Source: Stieleria sp. JC731
GTDB taxonomy: Bacteria > Planctomycetota > Planctomycetia > Pirellulales > Pirellulaceae
Length of the DNA stretch: 64,000 nt
Assembly: GCF_020966635.1 (NCBI RefSeq)
Contig: NZ_JAJKFQ010000026.1
Span: 411,894-475,893 of the forward strand
Reading direction: 5' to 3'
Part shown: positions 46,439 to 55,999 of the stretch, one piece after another
How positions within the stretch are numbered: position 1 is the stretch's first letter
How the letters are laid out: each line of letters opens with the position of its first letter
The notes under the pieces: generated by a model
The model's input: the letters and a program-made list of their open reading frames with translations, nothing else
What the model was told of the DNA's origin: nothing
Databases searched by the model: none
Position numbers and translations under genes: made by a program

Positions 46439-47167
46439 TTGCTACTGCCTCAACGACAATTAGTCCCCGAGTTGATGGACGATCCACAATTGGATCCGAA
46501 GTTGCATGATGCCGCACTAGCAGGCCTTCGGCGTATCAATCGTTTCAGCGGGACTGCCAGTGTTCTATGGACAGAGCTTAAACGCCTGCATTCGGCCATC
46601 GGACATGAGCCACTGCGTATCTTGGATATCGCCTGCGGTAGCGGCGACAATGTGATCGCGATCGGTCGGAAAGCGGCTCGTCATGGCATAAGCCTTTGTA
46701 TCGATGGCTGTGATATCAGCGAACAGGCATTGCAGAATGCTCGTGAACTTGCGGTCCGAAATGGCAAGCAGCCACATCGCTTCATTCAGTGCGATGCGAT
46801 CGGCCAAGGTGTTCCCGAAGGATATCACATCGTGATGTGTTCGCTGTTTCTTCACCATCTTTCCGATTCAGATGCGACTGCTCTGATCAGTTCGATGGCC
46901 TCCTCCGCGATCAATGGTTTGCTCATTGACGATCTGCGTCGTACCGGGCTGGGTTATGCTCTGGCCTGGGCCGGCTGCCGGCTCCTTTCACGTTCGCCAA
47001 TTGTGCATTTTGATGGGCCACAATCTGTGCGTGCAGCTTTTAGCGAGTCAGAAGTCCTGCGACTCGTTAGCCAACTCCAGTTACGCGATTGCATTGTGAA
47101 GCACCATTGGCCACAGCGATTCACACTGTCATGGATCAAGCCTGCCGAATCGGAACTGCGACGCTAG
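46439..47167 (+). CDS. SAM-dependent methyltransferase of the type III PKS cluster
   Basis: A 242-residue class I methyltransferase: ILDIACGSGDNVIAIG (SAM glycine loop, about residues 61-76), the GCDISEQAL acidic ligand, and MCSLFLHHLSD. The N-terminus RQLVPELMDDPQLDPKLHDAALAGLRRINRFS is typical of methyltransferases found beside type III polyketide synthases. The start shown is TTG; ATG at 46475 is possible but would cut that conserved N-terminus. It is followed by the FAD oxidoreductase after 1 base and the synthase after that, so the three form one operon. Probable role: methylation of the polyketide's aromatic or pyrone hydroxyl. Confidence 0.82.
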   Translation: MLLPQRQLVPELMDDPQLDPKLHDAALAGLRRINRFSGTASVLWTELKRLHSAIGHEPLRILDIACGSGDNVIAIGRKAARHGISLCIDGCDISEQALQNARELAVRNGKQPHRFIQCDAIGQGVPEGYHIVMCSLFLHHLSDSDATALISSMASSAINGLLIDDLRRTGLGYALAWAGCRLLSRSPIVHFDGPQSVRAAFSESEVLRLVSQLQLRDCIVKHHWPQRFTLSWIKPAESELRR

Positions 47168-47168
47168 G

Positions 47169-48416
47169 ATGCCAAACATGCAGTCCCCAAAACCCACCCA
47201 ACGCACCATTGACGACTGTTGGGACTGTGTCGTCGTCGGTGGGGGGCCCGCCGGCGCAATCGCCGCCAGAGAATCAGCGAAACATGGCCTAAAAACTCTT
47301 CTCGTGGAACGTCATCCACTCGGGCGAAATAAAGTCTGCGGCGCCTGCTTAAATCATCACGCACTGCTGACCCTTAAACAGGCAGATTTGCTTGATCCAT
47401 TGAAAGCACTCGGTGGAACCAACCTTCATTCACTATGGATGAAAGGCTATGGCCGCGAACTCAATCACGCGATCCCAACTGGACTGGCGATATCACGATC
47501 ACAACTCGATCGGTTCCTTGTCCAAGAAGCGGTCTCGTCTGGTGCTGTCGCGTTATCGAGTGTTTCTGCCAGCATCGAAAGTCGATCTGTCCAAAAGGGA
47601 ATGCGGCAGCTTGAACTACGTTATGGAACCGAATCATTCCTCGACACAATCGAAGGCGGTCAGGTACTGCGCGCAGAACAGCAATCCATTCTTCCGACGA
47701 CGGTTTACACTAAATCGATTGTTCTTGCAGATGGGCTCGGTCGTCCTAGTCTGAAAACTGACGAGTTCCATGATCGCGTCGCGCCAGATTCCTACATTGG
47801 ACTCGGTACCACGATACCGACGACTGCCCACACCGGATGGATGAAACCCAACGCGATCCATATGGCGGCGTCGGATATTGGCTACGTCGGATTGGTCATG
47901 CTGGACGACAACACTGTGAACCTTGCAGCTGCGGTCAGTTCTAACGCGATGCGCGACAGTGGCTCCCCCGAAAAGTTGGTCGATCAAATTTTGGGCCTCG
48001 CTGGCTTTCCCAAAATTGAGACGACTGGACTTCAGTGGCGTGGCACACGGCCGCTCAGCCGGCGAGTCAACCGAGTGTCAGGCGACCGCATCTTCTTGAT
48101 CGGTGATGCCTCAGGCTACGTCGAACCCTTTACCGGCGAAGGTATGGCATGGGGAATGCACGCCGGAATGCTTGTCGCAGAAGCAGTTCGATCCTGTGCT
48201 GATGGCAACTTTGCGCAAGGCAACTGCGAAGCAGCAGCTCGATTGTGGCAATCGCGATGGAAACAAAGGATCTACCGATCACAAAACAATTGCCGAAGAC
48301 TCACTTGGATGCTTCGACATCCCAAAGCGGCCAAAATTGGCGTGGCGGTTGCAAGTCGATTCCCGGCGCTAACATCTCGCCTAATCCATCAGGCGAACAC
48401 CGAATCATTGGTTTAG
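47169..48416 (+). CDS. FAD-dependent oxidoreductase of the type III PKS cluster
   Basis: A 415-residue flavoprotein of the geranylgeranyl-reductase/aromatic hydroxylase type. It has an N-terminal dinucleotide fold (VVVGGGPAGAIAARES), the KVCGACLNHH motif, and the FAD signature GDRIFLIGDASGYVEPFTGEGMAWGM near residue 310. It begins 1 base after the methyltransferase and ends 15 bases before the synthase, so it is co-transcribed. In Streptomyces srs clusters, a flavoprotein hydroxylase and a methyltransferase modify alkylresorcinols to quinones; a similar oxidation is the simplest guess here. Confidence 0.85.
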   Translation: MPNMQSPKPTQRTIDDCWDCVVVGGGPAGAIAARESAKHGLKTLLVERHPLGRNKVCGACLNHHALLTLKQADLLDPLKALGGTNLHSLWMKGYGRELNHAIPTGLAISRSQLDRFLVQEAVSSGAVALSSVSASIESRSVQKGMRQLELRYGTESFLDTIEGGQVLRAEQQSILPTTVYTKSIVLADGLGRPSLKTDEFHDRVAPDSYIGLGTTIPTTAHTGWMKPNAIHMAASDIGYVGLVMLDDNTVNLAAAVSSNAMRDSGSPEKLVDQILGLAGFPKIETTGLQWRGTRPLSRRVNRVSGDRIFLIGDASGYVEPFTGEGMAWGMHAGMLVAEAVRSCADGNFAQGNCEAAARLWQSRWKQRIYRSQNNCRRLTWMLRHPKAAKIGVAVASRFPALTSRLIHQANTESLV

Positions 48417-48431
48417 TCAACGAGAACACAG

Positions 48432-49667
48432 ATGCCTTTTCAAATCTTGGGGCTGGGAACCGCAACGCCTCTCTATGGGATCGCTCAAGAAGACGCGGCT
48501 GACATTGCCAAGTCGATTTGCGGACAAAGCGATCAACAGCATCGCGCGTTGGAGGTTCTCTACCGTAAATCCGGAGTTCGCTACCGGCACAGTGTTGCGT
48601 TGGACAAGGCGGATGAACAGCCGATTGATCGCCATCGAAATAAACAGCCGCTTCTTACTAAAGCCAACCACGATGCATCCTATTCAGAATCGTCTCAACC
48701 ATCGGACTTAAATTCAGTTTGCCTGGAATCGCAGTCTCCGCTTTCACGGCAGTCCTTCTTTCCGGCCGCTGTTGGTGCGCAAGATGCTGGGCCATCGACA
48801 GACCAACGCATGCAAATGTATCGCGAGCATGCCGGATCGTTGGCGGTCACAGCTGCTGAAGAAGCGATTGCAAATTCTCCCTTTGAATCATCCGAGTTCA
48901 CTCATCTGATTACCGTCTCCTGTACGGGATTCCAAGCACCTGGTGTTGACTTGGATATCATCAAACAGTGCCAACTTCGCCCGACGGTCGAACGCACACA
49001 CATTGGTTTTATGGGCTGTCACGGCGCGATCAATGGTCTACGTGTCGCCAAAGCGATTGCCGAAGCTGACCCAAACTCGCGGGTGCTTTTATGCGCTGTT
49101 GAACTGTGCACACTGCACCAACAGTATGGATGGCATCCTGAACGTGTCGTTTCGAATGCGTTATTCGCTGATGGCGCCGCCGCATTGGTCGGTGCTTCGA
49201 CAGAATTGCTTCAATCAACTCCCGCGAGAAAACCGTGTGTCGCCGCTACTGGATCAATGATTCTTCCAGAAACGGAAGGGATGATGGGATGGCAAATCGG
49301 TGACCACGGATTCGTGATGTCATTGTCAACAATGGTGCCCTCTATCATTTGTCAAACAATCCGGCAGTGGATGGAGCAATGGCTTCATGACCAAGGGCTC
49401 TGCATTGACGAAATCCAAAGCTGGGCTATCCATCCCGGTGGACCCAAGATTCTCAAAGCGTGTCAGGAAGCGATGTCATTGACCGAGTCTCAGCTGCGGC
49501 CATCTTTTCAGATTCTTGAATCCTTCGGGAATATGTCATCGCCAACCGTGCTCTTTGTTCTCGATCATATTCTCGATAGTCCCCAGCCCACAAACGCGAG
49601 CCCTCTGCCTTGTGTTATGCTTGCGTTCGGGCCCGGACTTGCCATCGAAGCGGCATTGATTCGCTGA
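48432..49667 (+). CDS. Type III polyketide synthase (chalcone/stilbene synthase fold)
   Basis: A 411-residue homodimeric ketosynthase that extends an acyl-CoA starter with malonyl-CoA and cyclises the product. The catalytic triad is visible: Cys in IGFMGCHGAINGL, His in WAIHPGGPKIL, and Asn in SFGNMSSPTVLFVL. Other family features are SGVRYRHSV and QRMQMYREHAGSLAVTAAEEAI. An insertion of about 40-45 residues rich in Ser, Gln and Pro (about residues 60-105) lies between those two, making it longer than usual. It is the third gene of the cluster and begins 15 bases after the oxidoreductase. The product cannot be predicted beyond an alkylresorcinol or pyrone. Confidence 0.93.
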   Translation: MPFQILGLGTATPLYGIAQEDAADIAKSICGQSDQQHRALEVLYRKSGVRYRHSVALDKADEQPIDRHRNKQPLLTKANHDASYSESSQPSDLNSVCLESQSPLSRQSFFPAAVGAQDAGPSTDQRMQMYREHAGSLAVTAAEEAIANSPFESSEFTHLITVSCTGFQAPGVDLDIIKQCQLRPTVERTHIGFMGCHGAINGLRVAKAIAEADPNSRVLLCAVELCTLHQQYGWHPERVVSNALFADGAAALVGASTELLQSTPARKPCVAATGSMILPETEGMMGWQIGDHGFVMSLSTMVPSIICQTIRQWMEQWLHDQGLCIDEIQSWAIHPGGPKILKACQEAMSLTESQLRPSFQILESFGNMSSPTVLFVLDHILDSPQPTNASPLPCVMLAFGPGLAIEAALIR

Positions 49668-49704
49668 AGTATGTTTTTCACCGTACTGTGATACGACAAC
49701 GAAC

Positions 49705-50772
49705 ATGATTATTCACACGCTCGGCCGACCACTTTTCTATTTCCTGACTCTGGTACTGTTGATGTTCAATACCGTCTCAGCCCAAAACGACCGGTCGCAA
49801 GCCACTTGGGCCATCGCATTGCACGGCGGCGCGGGCTCCATTCCAAAGTCATTGCCCAAAGAAGCGGTTGCGCAATACAAAAAGAGCCTCAACAACGCGT
49901 TGCAAACAGGAATCGCGGTCCTTAAAGATGGCGGGACCTCGCTGGACGCGGTGACTAAAACCGTCGTCGCACTGGAGAACGATCCGCTTTTCAACGCCGC
50001 TCGTGGCGCCGTATTCAATTCTGGAGGCTACCATGAACTCGACGCATCCATCATGGACGGCTCGACTCTCGAAGGTGGTGGCGTCGCAGGTCTAAAGAAG
50101 ATCAAAAACCCGATTCTCGCCGCGCGGTTTGTAATGGACGATAGCCATCATGTGCTACTGGCAGGCGATGACGCCGATTCATTCGCTGAAAGCCATGGCT
50201 GCGAAACCGTAGAGCAGCCTTATTACTTCACCGAACGTCGTTGGCTTCAACTGGGCAAGGCGATGAAGCAAATGGACCAGGTCGCTCCTGCCACCCCTGC
50301 ATATCCGGTCCCTGCCGGATCCCAAATCAACATCGACACGAAAGGTGATACCGGCGAAACGGTTGGCTGCGTCGCGCTGGATATTCATGGCAACGTAGCA
50401 GCAGCGACAAGCACGGGCGGCAGAACGGCAAAGCGTTACGGTCGCGTCGGTGACTCACCAATCCTTGGGGCGGGGACTTACGCCAACAACAATACCGCTG
50501 CTGTCAGCGGAACGGGAATCGGTGAAGAATATATCAGGCACTCGATCGCCGCCCGTGTCAGCATGCGTATGGAATTGGCCGGCGACAGTCTTGAATCGGC
50601 CTGCAAAAACTGTCTGTTCGAAACCCTTCGTCCTGGCGATGGCGGTCTAATCGCGGTCGATGGCGAAGGCAATCTTTACCTCGGCACCAATACACCAGCG
50701 ATGTCTCGAGCCTGGGCCCACAGTGATGGAACTCGTGCGACCGCGATCTGGGAAACGCCGCTCGGTGATTAG
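49705..50772 (+). CDS. Isoaspartyl peptidase/L-asparaginase (Ntn hydrolase), exported
   Basis: A 355-residue protein of the plant-type asparaginase/isoaspartyl peptidase family, which matures by self-cleavage and hydrolyses asparagine or isoaspartyl peptides. Features include WAIALHGGAGSIPK, EGGGVAGLKKIKNPILAAR, the nucleophile Thr at GETVGCVALDIHGNVAAATSTGG, and GDGGLIAVDGEGN. The N-terminus (PLFYFLTLVLLMFNTVSAQ) is a signal peptide, so it acts outside the cytoplasm. It starts 37 bases after the PKS stop and may be read through from it, though its role seems unrelated. Confidence 0.9.
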   Translation: MIIHTLGRPLFYFLTLVLLMFNTVSAQNDRSQATWAIALHGGAGSIPKSLPKEAVAQYKKSLNNALQTGIAVLKDGGTSLDAVTKTVVALENDPLFNAARGAVFNSGGYHELDASIMDGSTLEGGGVAGLKKIKNPILAARFVMDDSHHVLLAGDDADSFAESHGCETVEQPYYFTERRWLQLGKAMKQMDQVAPATPAYPVPAGSQINIDTKGDTGETVGCVALDIHGNVAAATSTGGRTAKRYGRVGDSPILGAGTYANNNTAAVSGTGIGEEYIRHSIAARVSMRMELAGDSLESACKNCLFETLRPGDGGLIAVDGEGNLYLGTNTPAMSRAWAHSDGTRATAIWETPLGD

Positions 50773-51179
50773 TTCCCTGAACAAGCCAATCGGCCGAACA
50801 CGACGGGTAATCGCGACAGCAGATTCCTCATCGGCGACCTGTGTTGGTGAAGTAACCCGGTGCGGTCGCAAATGCCTTTCTCCATCCTAGCCGGGTAATC
50901 CAATTGCAGTGCTGTGCCAGCAACACCGTTTAAAGTTCAGCGGAGTCGTTCTGGCTAGTATGGGTGACGAAATTCCCATCCTCGCGTAAACTGGTTCGGC
51001 CTGAAACGTCGATGCACACTGAAGCTGGGCTAGATCCTACCCGCCCTAACGGTGGTCGCGTCACAGGAATCCGCGTCCCTTTGCGGCGAGCCCATTGCCC
51101 GCTCATCCCCAAAAAGCGTATCGAGCATCAAACCACCGCATGACACGCTGCACGAAAGTTTTGAAGAGTTGAACTGCCG
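50773..51179. other. Intergenic region upstream of nadB
   Basis: About 400 bases with no gene I can support. A short ATGGG/CCCAT inverted repeat sits near 50960-50980 but has no riboswitch-like context. It should hold the nadB promoter. Confidence 0.45.
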
Positions 51180-52829
51180 ATGATGACCCCACGATACCTG
51201 GTCTCGTTTGACACTCGGCACGCAGTTCACCGGTTTACGGATGTGCTGATCATTGGTGGTGGTTTAGCAGGCTTGCGAGCGGCGAATGCGGTGCAACCGC
51301 ATCAACGGGTACTCGTGGTCACTAAAGACGTGCTTCGCGAATCAAACAGCACCTACGCACAAGGTGGTATCGCGAGTGTTCTCGATCCCGAAGACCGCTT
51401 TGAAAACCACGTTCGAGATACCTTGGTTGCCGGCGCAAACCTCTGCGATATCGACGTTGTGAATATGGTCGTTCGCGAAGGACCACGCCGCATCGAAGAG
51501 CTAGTCCAGTGGGGAACACAATTCGATGCCGATGATGGTGAGCTGGAACTTGGACGTGAAGGTGGGCATTCACATGAGCGAATCGTTCATGCCCAAGGCG
51601 ACGCGACCGGTGCGGAAATCATGCGAGCCGTGATTCAGCGAACCCGCTCGATGGACCGCGTGCGAATTCTGGAAAAGGCATTCACCATCGACCTGCTCAC
51701 CCACGACGGCAGATGCCGCGGTGCCATCATTTCACAAAATGGTGGCGAGCCGATGATGGTTTGGGCTAAGGAAACAATCCTTTGCACGGGCGGTGCGGGC
51801 CAGGTGTTCCGAGAATCGACCAACCCCGCGGTCGCAACAGGCGATGGTCAAGCCATGGCGTATCGCGCCGGTGCTCAACTGGCGGATATGGAATTCATGC
51901 AATTCCATCCGACCGTTCTGTACATTGCCGGTTCTTCCAGATCGCTGATCAGCGAAGCCGTCCGTGGGGAAGGCGCCTACCTTGTCGATGCCAATGGCCA
52001 TCGCTTCATGCCTGAATATGACTCGCGTGCGGAACTTGCGCCTCGCGATGTCGTCAGTCAATCGATCGTTGCCCAAATGCAAAAGACCGAACACCCATGC
52101 GTCTACCTTGACTTATCACACTTGGATCGCACCCATGTGATGAATCGATTTCCCGGAATCGCTCGCGCATGTTCGAAATTTGGTTTGGATATCGCCAGTG
52201 ATCGTATCCCTGTCCGCCCTGGTGCCCACTACATGCTCGGCGGAGTCACCGTGGATCGGCAGGGCCGGACTAGCTTGCCGGGTCTGTGGGCAGCTGGCGA
52301 AGCAACCAGCAGCGGTCTGCACGGTGCGAATCGCTTAGCCAGCAACAGCCTACTGGAAGGCCTCGTGTACGGAGCCGCGGCTGGTGAAGCAGCATCGCGT
52401 GCCGCAAGTGAGGGCGGCCACGAAATGCGTGCCCTACCGATTCGGCAATCCGAGTCATCTTCTGCCGAGGCTTTTGACATCGATGACATCCGCGTTTCTT
52501 TGAAAAGTCTGATGGGTCGACTAGTCGGTGTCCAACGCGATGGCGAAGGGCTGCAAAAAGCAGCTGACACGATCCGGTCATACACGGCTTATGTGATGAA
52601 CCATCAATTTGATGGGATCGCGGGTTGGGAACTTCAAAACCTGCTGACGGCAGCAGCCATGATGGTTGACTCTGCACTGGTCAGGACGGAATCACGCGGC
52701 GTTCATTTCCGCAGTGACTACCCCGAACGCGACGATCAACATTGGCGTCGACGATTAACCACACAAATCAACGTCGATGGCGGTTATCCACAGAAAGCCG
52801 ACCTCCTAGCTCCTGAGCCCGCTCGCTAA
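51180..52829 (+). CDS. nadB: L-aspartate oxidase
   Basis: A 549-residue FAD enzyme that oxidises L-aspartate to iminoaspartate, the first step of de novo NAD synthesis. Features: VLIIGGGLAGLRAANAV (FAD), NSTYAQGGIASVLDPEDRFENHVRDTLVAG, REGGHSHERIVHAQGDATG, QFHPTVLY, HYMLGGVTVDRQGRTSLPGLWAAGEATSSGLHGANRLASNSLLEGLVYG. The C-terminal helical domain is present. The start is the ATG at 51180 (or 51183). No nadA or nadC gene is adjacent. Confidence 0.95.
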   Translation: MMTPRYLVSFDTRHAVHRFTDVLIIGGGLAGLRAANAVQPHQRVLVVTKDVLRESNSTYAQGGIASVLDPEDRFENHVRDTLVAGANLCDIDVVNMVVREGPRRIEELVQWGTQFDADDGELELGREGGHSHERIVHAQGDATGAEIMRAVIQRTRSMDRVRILEKAFTIDLLTHDGRCRGAIISQNGGEPMMVWAKETILCTGGAGQVFRESTNPAVATGDGQAMAYRAGAQLADMEFMQFHPTVLYIAGSSRSLISEAVRGEGAYLVDANGHRFMPEYDSRAELAPRDVVSQSIVAQMQKTEHPCVYLDLSHLDRTHVMNRFPGIARACSKFGLDIASDRIPVRPGAHYMLGGVTVDRQGRTSLPGLWAAGEATSSGLHGANRLASNSLLEGLVYGAAAGEAASRAASEGGHEMRALPIRQSESSSAEAFDIDDIRVSLKSLMGRLVGVQRDGEGLQKAADTIRSYTAYVMNHQFDGIAGWELQNLLTAAAMMVDSALVRTESRGVHFRSDYPERDDQHWRRRLTTQINVDGGYPQKADLLAPEPAR

Positions 52830-52954
52830 TTTGATTCTTCAGCCGAGAAGCTCGGACGTGGTTTGCCTAAAGCTCGGGGCCACTAAATTCAAATCGTTGA
52901 CAGCATCGATACCACGCGGCTGTGAATACGCGATCAGCGTGCACACGAGGTAAG

Positions 52955-54493
52955 TCATTTCCGCAACGCATTGCGTTTCTCATGCGTTAATCGCGTCTTC
53001 ACCCGCTCTACCTCGCCAATATCGCTCTGCAACTCGAGCGAGACCTCCCAACCAATTTCATATCCCATACGCGACATCACTTCGACGATGTCTTCGGCAA
53101 ACCGTTTTTCCGCCTTCTCGCCAAAGGCGCGTCTACAGTACGCCAGGATGCGATCGATTGAAGTGCCGTTGATCGAAACCAGTCGCCGCCATTTGCCGTC
53201 GACCTCGACTATCGTCCACCCATTCTCCCAACGTAATCCTGTAAACGCGGCAACCTTGGCGTATTGATGATCAACGACCGGTTCGCGGCGCAATAACTTC
53301 GCATCGACTCCCGCAACAGATCGCTCCAACAACCAATAGCCGATCGGGTCGACCGACGGGTCACCACAATTCGTAAGAACCGCCACGCCGACTCGGTGCT
53401 CAGGCGAGAAACCGATCCACGCCTTGCAGTTGTTCCGCCCGCCATTTTTCTTGATGACCGCGCCAATCGAATCGCGCGAGCGAATTGACCAACCGAGCCC
53501 CGTGGTTGCGTACGATCCATCGGAAAGCTTCACCGGCGAATGCATTTGCTCAAGCGATTCGATCGATAGGGCTCCCAGTTCCATCTGTGCCGCGAGAAAC
53601 TTAGCAAGATCGGTGGCGGTTGAAATGATACCGCCTGAACCCGCTAGCCTTTCCCGATAGGAATGCCCTTCTGCAACTCGTGGACTCAGGCTGCTATATC
53701 CCGTCGCAATACGCATCCTTTCCGCCGGGTTGATACAGGTGTGCTCCAAATCCAGCGTTTCACAAACGTAGACACTTACCAACGATTCCAAAGGCTTTCC
53801 CGTCGCCCGTTCGAGCACATGGCCTAGCAGGCCAAGTCCAAGATTCGAGTACTCTTCATCAGTCCCCGGCACGAAACCCAATTGGACTTTGGCAAGCTGT
53901 TCATAAAGCAAGCTTGGCTCCAATTGATAGCGGCCCTCAATCGACTGCACCGGCCCTGGAATACCCCGCGGCAGTCCTGATGTATGTGACGCAAGCTGTC
54001 GAAGCGTAATCGTTTCACCCAGCGCCTTATCAGTCCCGATCGATGTTCCTTCCGGCAAATATCGCGAAACCGGTGCGTCCAAGTCGATCACTTGACGAGC
54101 ATACAATTGCATCGCAACGAAGGTCGTAAAGACTTTTGATACCGACGCAACATGATATGCCGTCTCAGTTGTGACTTTTGTTCTCGAAGCGACATCTTCA
54201 AACCCAAAAGCCCCTTGATAGACAATCTGCCCCTCCTTGACGATCGCGACACTGATACTTGGCAGTGCGGCAAGGTCTATTTGATTTTTCAACCAATCAT
54301 CGATCTGTTCCATTTCTGGCCGACCGAACGAACTGACATCGTCAAACTCTGGAGGCGTCAGCAATACACGCGTCGTCACCGGTGATCCAAGCTCAGGCTC
54401 GGGAATTGGCGCAGCGCCCCGCATTACCGATGACACGACGACGATACCGACACCTAAACCGAACACAAGAACAATAGACGCTCGTGTAACCAT
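52955..54493 (-). CDS. Beta-lactamase-family serine hydrolase with a C-terminal extension
   Basis: A 512-residue exported serine hydrolase (signal peptide or anchor VTRASIVLVFGLGVGIVVVSS). The beta-lactamase/class C esterase motifs are SVSK in YHVASVSKVFTTF (catalytic Ser and Lys), YSN in EEYSNLGLGLLG, and HTSG in QLASHTSGLPRGI. After the fold a C-terminal region of about 100 residues (from HQYAKVAAFTGLRWENGWTIVEVDG) is extra and not recognised. Such proteins hydrolyse esters, peptides or D-Ala-D-Ala bonds; calling it a resistance enzyme would be unsupported. It begins a minus-strand run of small genes. Confidence 0.85.
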   Translation of the reverse strand: MVTRASIVLVFGLGVGIVVVSSVMRGAAPIPEPELGSPVTTRVLLTPPEFDDVSSFGRPEMEQIDDWLKNQIDLAALPSISVAIVKEGQIVYQGAFGFEDVASRTKVTTETAYHVASVSKVFTTFVAMQLYARQVIDLDAPVSRYLPEGTSIGTDKALGETITLRQLASHTSGLPRGIPGPVQSIEGRYQLEPSLLYEQLAKVQLGFVPGTDEEYSNLGLGLLGHVLERATGKPLESLVSVYVCETLDLEHTCINPAERMRIATGYSSLSPRVAEGHSYRERLAGSGGIISTATDLAKFLAAQMELGALSIESLEQMHSPVKLSDGSYATTGLGWSIRSRDSIGAVIKKNGGRNNCKAWIGFSPEHRVGVAVLTNCGDPSVDPIGYWLLERSVAGVDAKLLRREPVVDHQYAKVAAFTGLRWENGWTIVEVDGKWRRLVSINGTSIDRILAYCRRAFGEKAEKRFAEDIVEVMSRMGYEIGWEVSLELQSDIGEVERVKTRLTHEKRNALRK

Positions 54494-54736
54494 CCGATGC
54501 CTTCATCGATTGCGTTGATGATCGGTGTAATTGCTCAGGTGTCCAAAGCCGCATGGCCCTCGAACAAACCGTCCGTTCGTGTCTCACCAATGTGTCACAA
54601 TATTGTACCGAATGGATAGAACTGCGGGCACCGACGCCGATTAGTGTTCTATTGATCCAGATCAGTGTTCCCAAATTCCCAACCACTAATCTTCGAAAAT
54701 GGAACACTCATGAAGACAACGGAAACTCCTTGTGCA

Positions 54737-55288
54737 TCAACGGGATCCAAAATCGCCCGGATCCGATGCACCGAAGTTTTCCAGCGTCAACTGCATCAAC
54801 TGGGAATCTGATTTTTGTTCCAGGTCGAGCATTGCCGCATAGGGATCACCAAGCAGATCCAGCGCCGAAGCAAACGCAGGTTCCGTCTTCATCCCAGCCT
54901 GCTTTAACTCGATCACTCTTTCTCTTAGCCCAGGGCAAATTTCCAGCAGCCGTTTTTCGACTTGGAAATGCCGCACTCCCCATTGCATCGCCGTTGAAAT
55001 GGGTTGGCAAAACAATTCGATATCCCAGCCCATCGCCCTAAACTTAACCACGATTGAATGGTGCCCCTGAAGTATCGGTCGCCTCACTTGGAACCCCGCT
55101 TGGCCACCGAATTCGGCAGTGACCAACTTTTCAAACTCAGCACCATCATGACTGCAGCAAGCGATATCGATATCACTTGTCTCGATCTGAATTCCCAAAG
55201 GCGGCGTTCCGATTAGAACCGGGTCATATGCGCTCAACCTGCTCAGCACTTCGAGTTTTTTGACAACGTATTGGAATTGCGGACGCAT
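54737..55288 (-). CDS. DUF4269-type nucleotidyltransferase-like protein
   Basis: A 183-residue protein resembling DUF4269, with the nucleotidyltransferase-like core GTPPLGIQIETSDIDIACC (paired Asp in SDIDI) and the following GHHSIVVKFRAMGWDIELFCQP. The family has no known substrate. The ATG at 55288 gives the usual family length (about 175-185); the longer frame to 55369 starts with an unlikely stretch. It lies downstream of the NPYASP protein on the same strand. Confidence 0.78.
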   Translation of the reverse strand: MRPQFQYVVKKLEVLSRLSAYDPVLIGTPPLGIQIETSDIDIACCSHDGAEFEKLVTAEFGGQAGFQVRRPILQGHHSIVVKFRAMGWDIELFCQPISTAMQWGVRHFQVEKRLLEICPGLRERVIELKQAGMKTEPAFASALDLLGDPYAAMLDLEQKSDSQLMQLTLENFGASDPGDFGSR

Positions 55289-55400
55289 CAGTCTTTGACA
55301 AACCAGTCGGCAAACGGAAACATGAACAAACCGAATCACTAAACTAATTCGATAACGGCAACATCGCATCCCAGATGCGATGCATTTGCGAGACCAAACT

Positions 55401-55844
55401 TCAATCCAGGGCCGTTCCGTTCATCGGATCGACGATGAATCCGGAAACGTAGTCCCATTCGATGGCGTATTCGGTGTGGTATTGGCAACGGGAGTCTTGG
55501 TAGGAATCGATCATCCGCACACGTAACTTTCGCCCCAACATGACGCCCTGGAAATCCGGATACTCCGCCAACAATGCTGGCAGCAGACGCAGAGTTTCAG
55601 CGACGATTAAATTCATCCGCCGCTGCGAATGATCAACCGATGGTGATGCCGCGAACAATTCGGAAGGATTGTCAGGATCGATAAAGAAGGAGATGCCCTC
55701 GTAGATAATCGCTTCACCAGCGGCAAAGTTCGGAATCCTGTCTCGCGGTGGACCTGTAAAAAATTTCCAAAGACGCTTCCAAATCGAACCAGGATCGACT
55801 TCGTCTAACGTGGGAGAAGCATATGGATTCGGTTCGTTCGTCAA
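55401..55844 (-). CDS. Hypothetical protein with NPYASP N-terminus
   Basis: About 147 residues. The N-terminus TNEPNPYASPTLDE is a motif seen at the start of many planctomycete hypothetical proteins. The rest is a beta-rich globular domain (AAGEAIIYEGISFFIDPDNPSELF, RMIDSYQDSRCQYHTEYAIEWDYVSGF) with no known catalytic motif. The TTG at 55844 is chosen because it brings the motif to the N-terminus; a frame to 55961 is also open and starts with TTG. Function unknown. It lies in a series of small minus-strand genes, ending 113 bases before the start of the DUF4269 gene. Confidence 0.6.
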   Translation of the reverse strand: MTNEPNPYASPTLDEVDPGSIWKRLWKFFTGPPRDRIPNFAAGEAIIYEGISFFIDPDNPSELFAASPSVDHSQRRMNLIVAETLRLLPALLAEYPDFQGVMLGRKLRVRMIDSYQDSRCQYHTEYAIEWDYVSGFIVDPMNGTALD

Positions 55845-55999
55845 TGCACGGACATCTTGCTTACACCGCGATTTGAAAAACAACGATCTCAAATACAGCG
55901 ATCTGAACAGGGATCCCAAGAGGTCAAAGCATTGTAACAACTTTCGCTGCCAAACCAGCAAGCGGATGATGTCGTTGGTCTAACGTGGTAAAAGTATCC

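Noticed and set aside
50773-51179. A riboswitch in the nadB leader
   Set aside because: Only a short 5-bp inverted repeat is seen; no known riboswitch core can be recognised.
52955-54493. A beta-lactam resistance gene
   Set aside because: The SxxK/YxN motifs are shared by esterases and peptidases of this fold, and the sequence does not identify a lactamase class.
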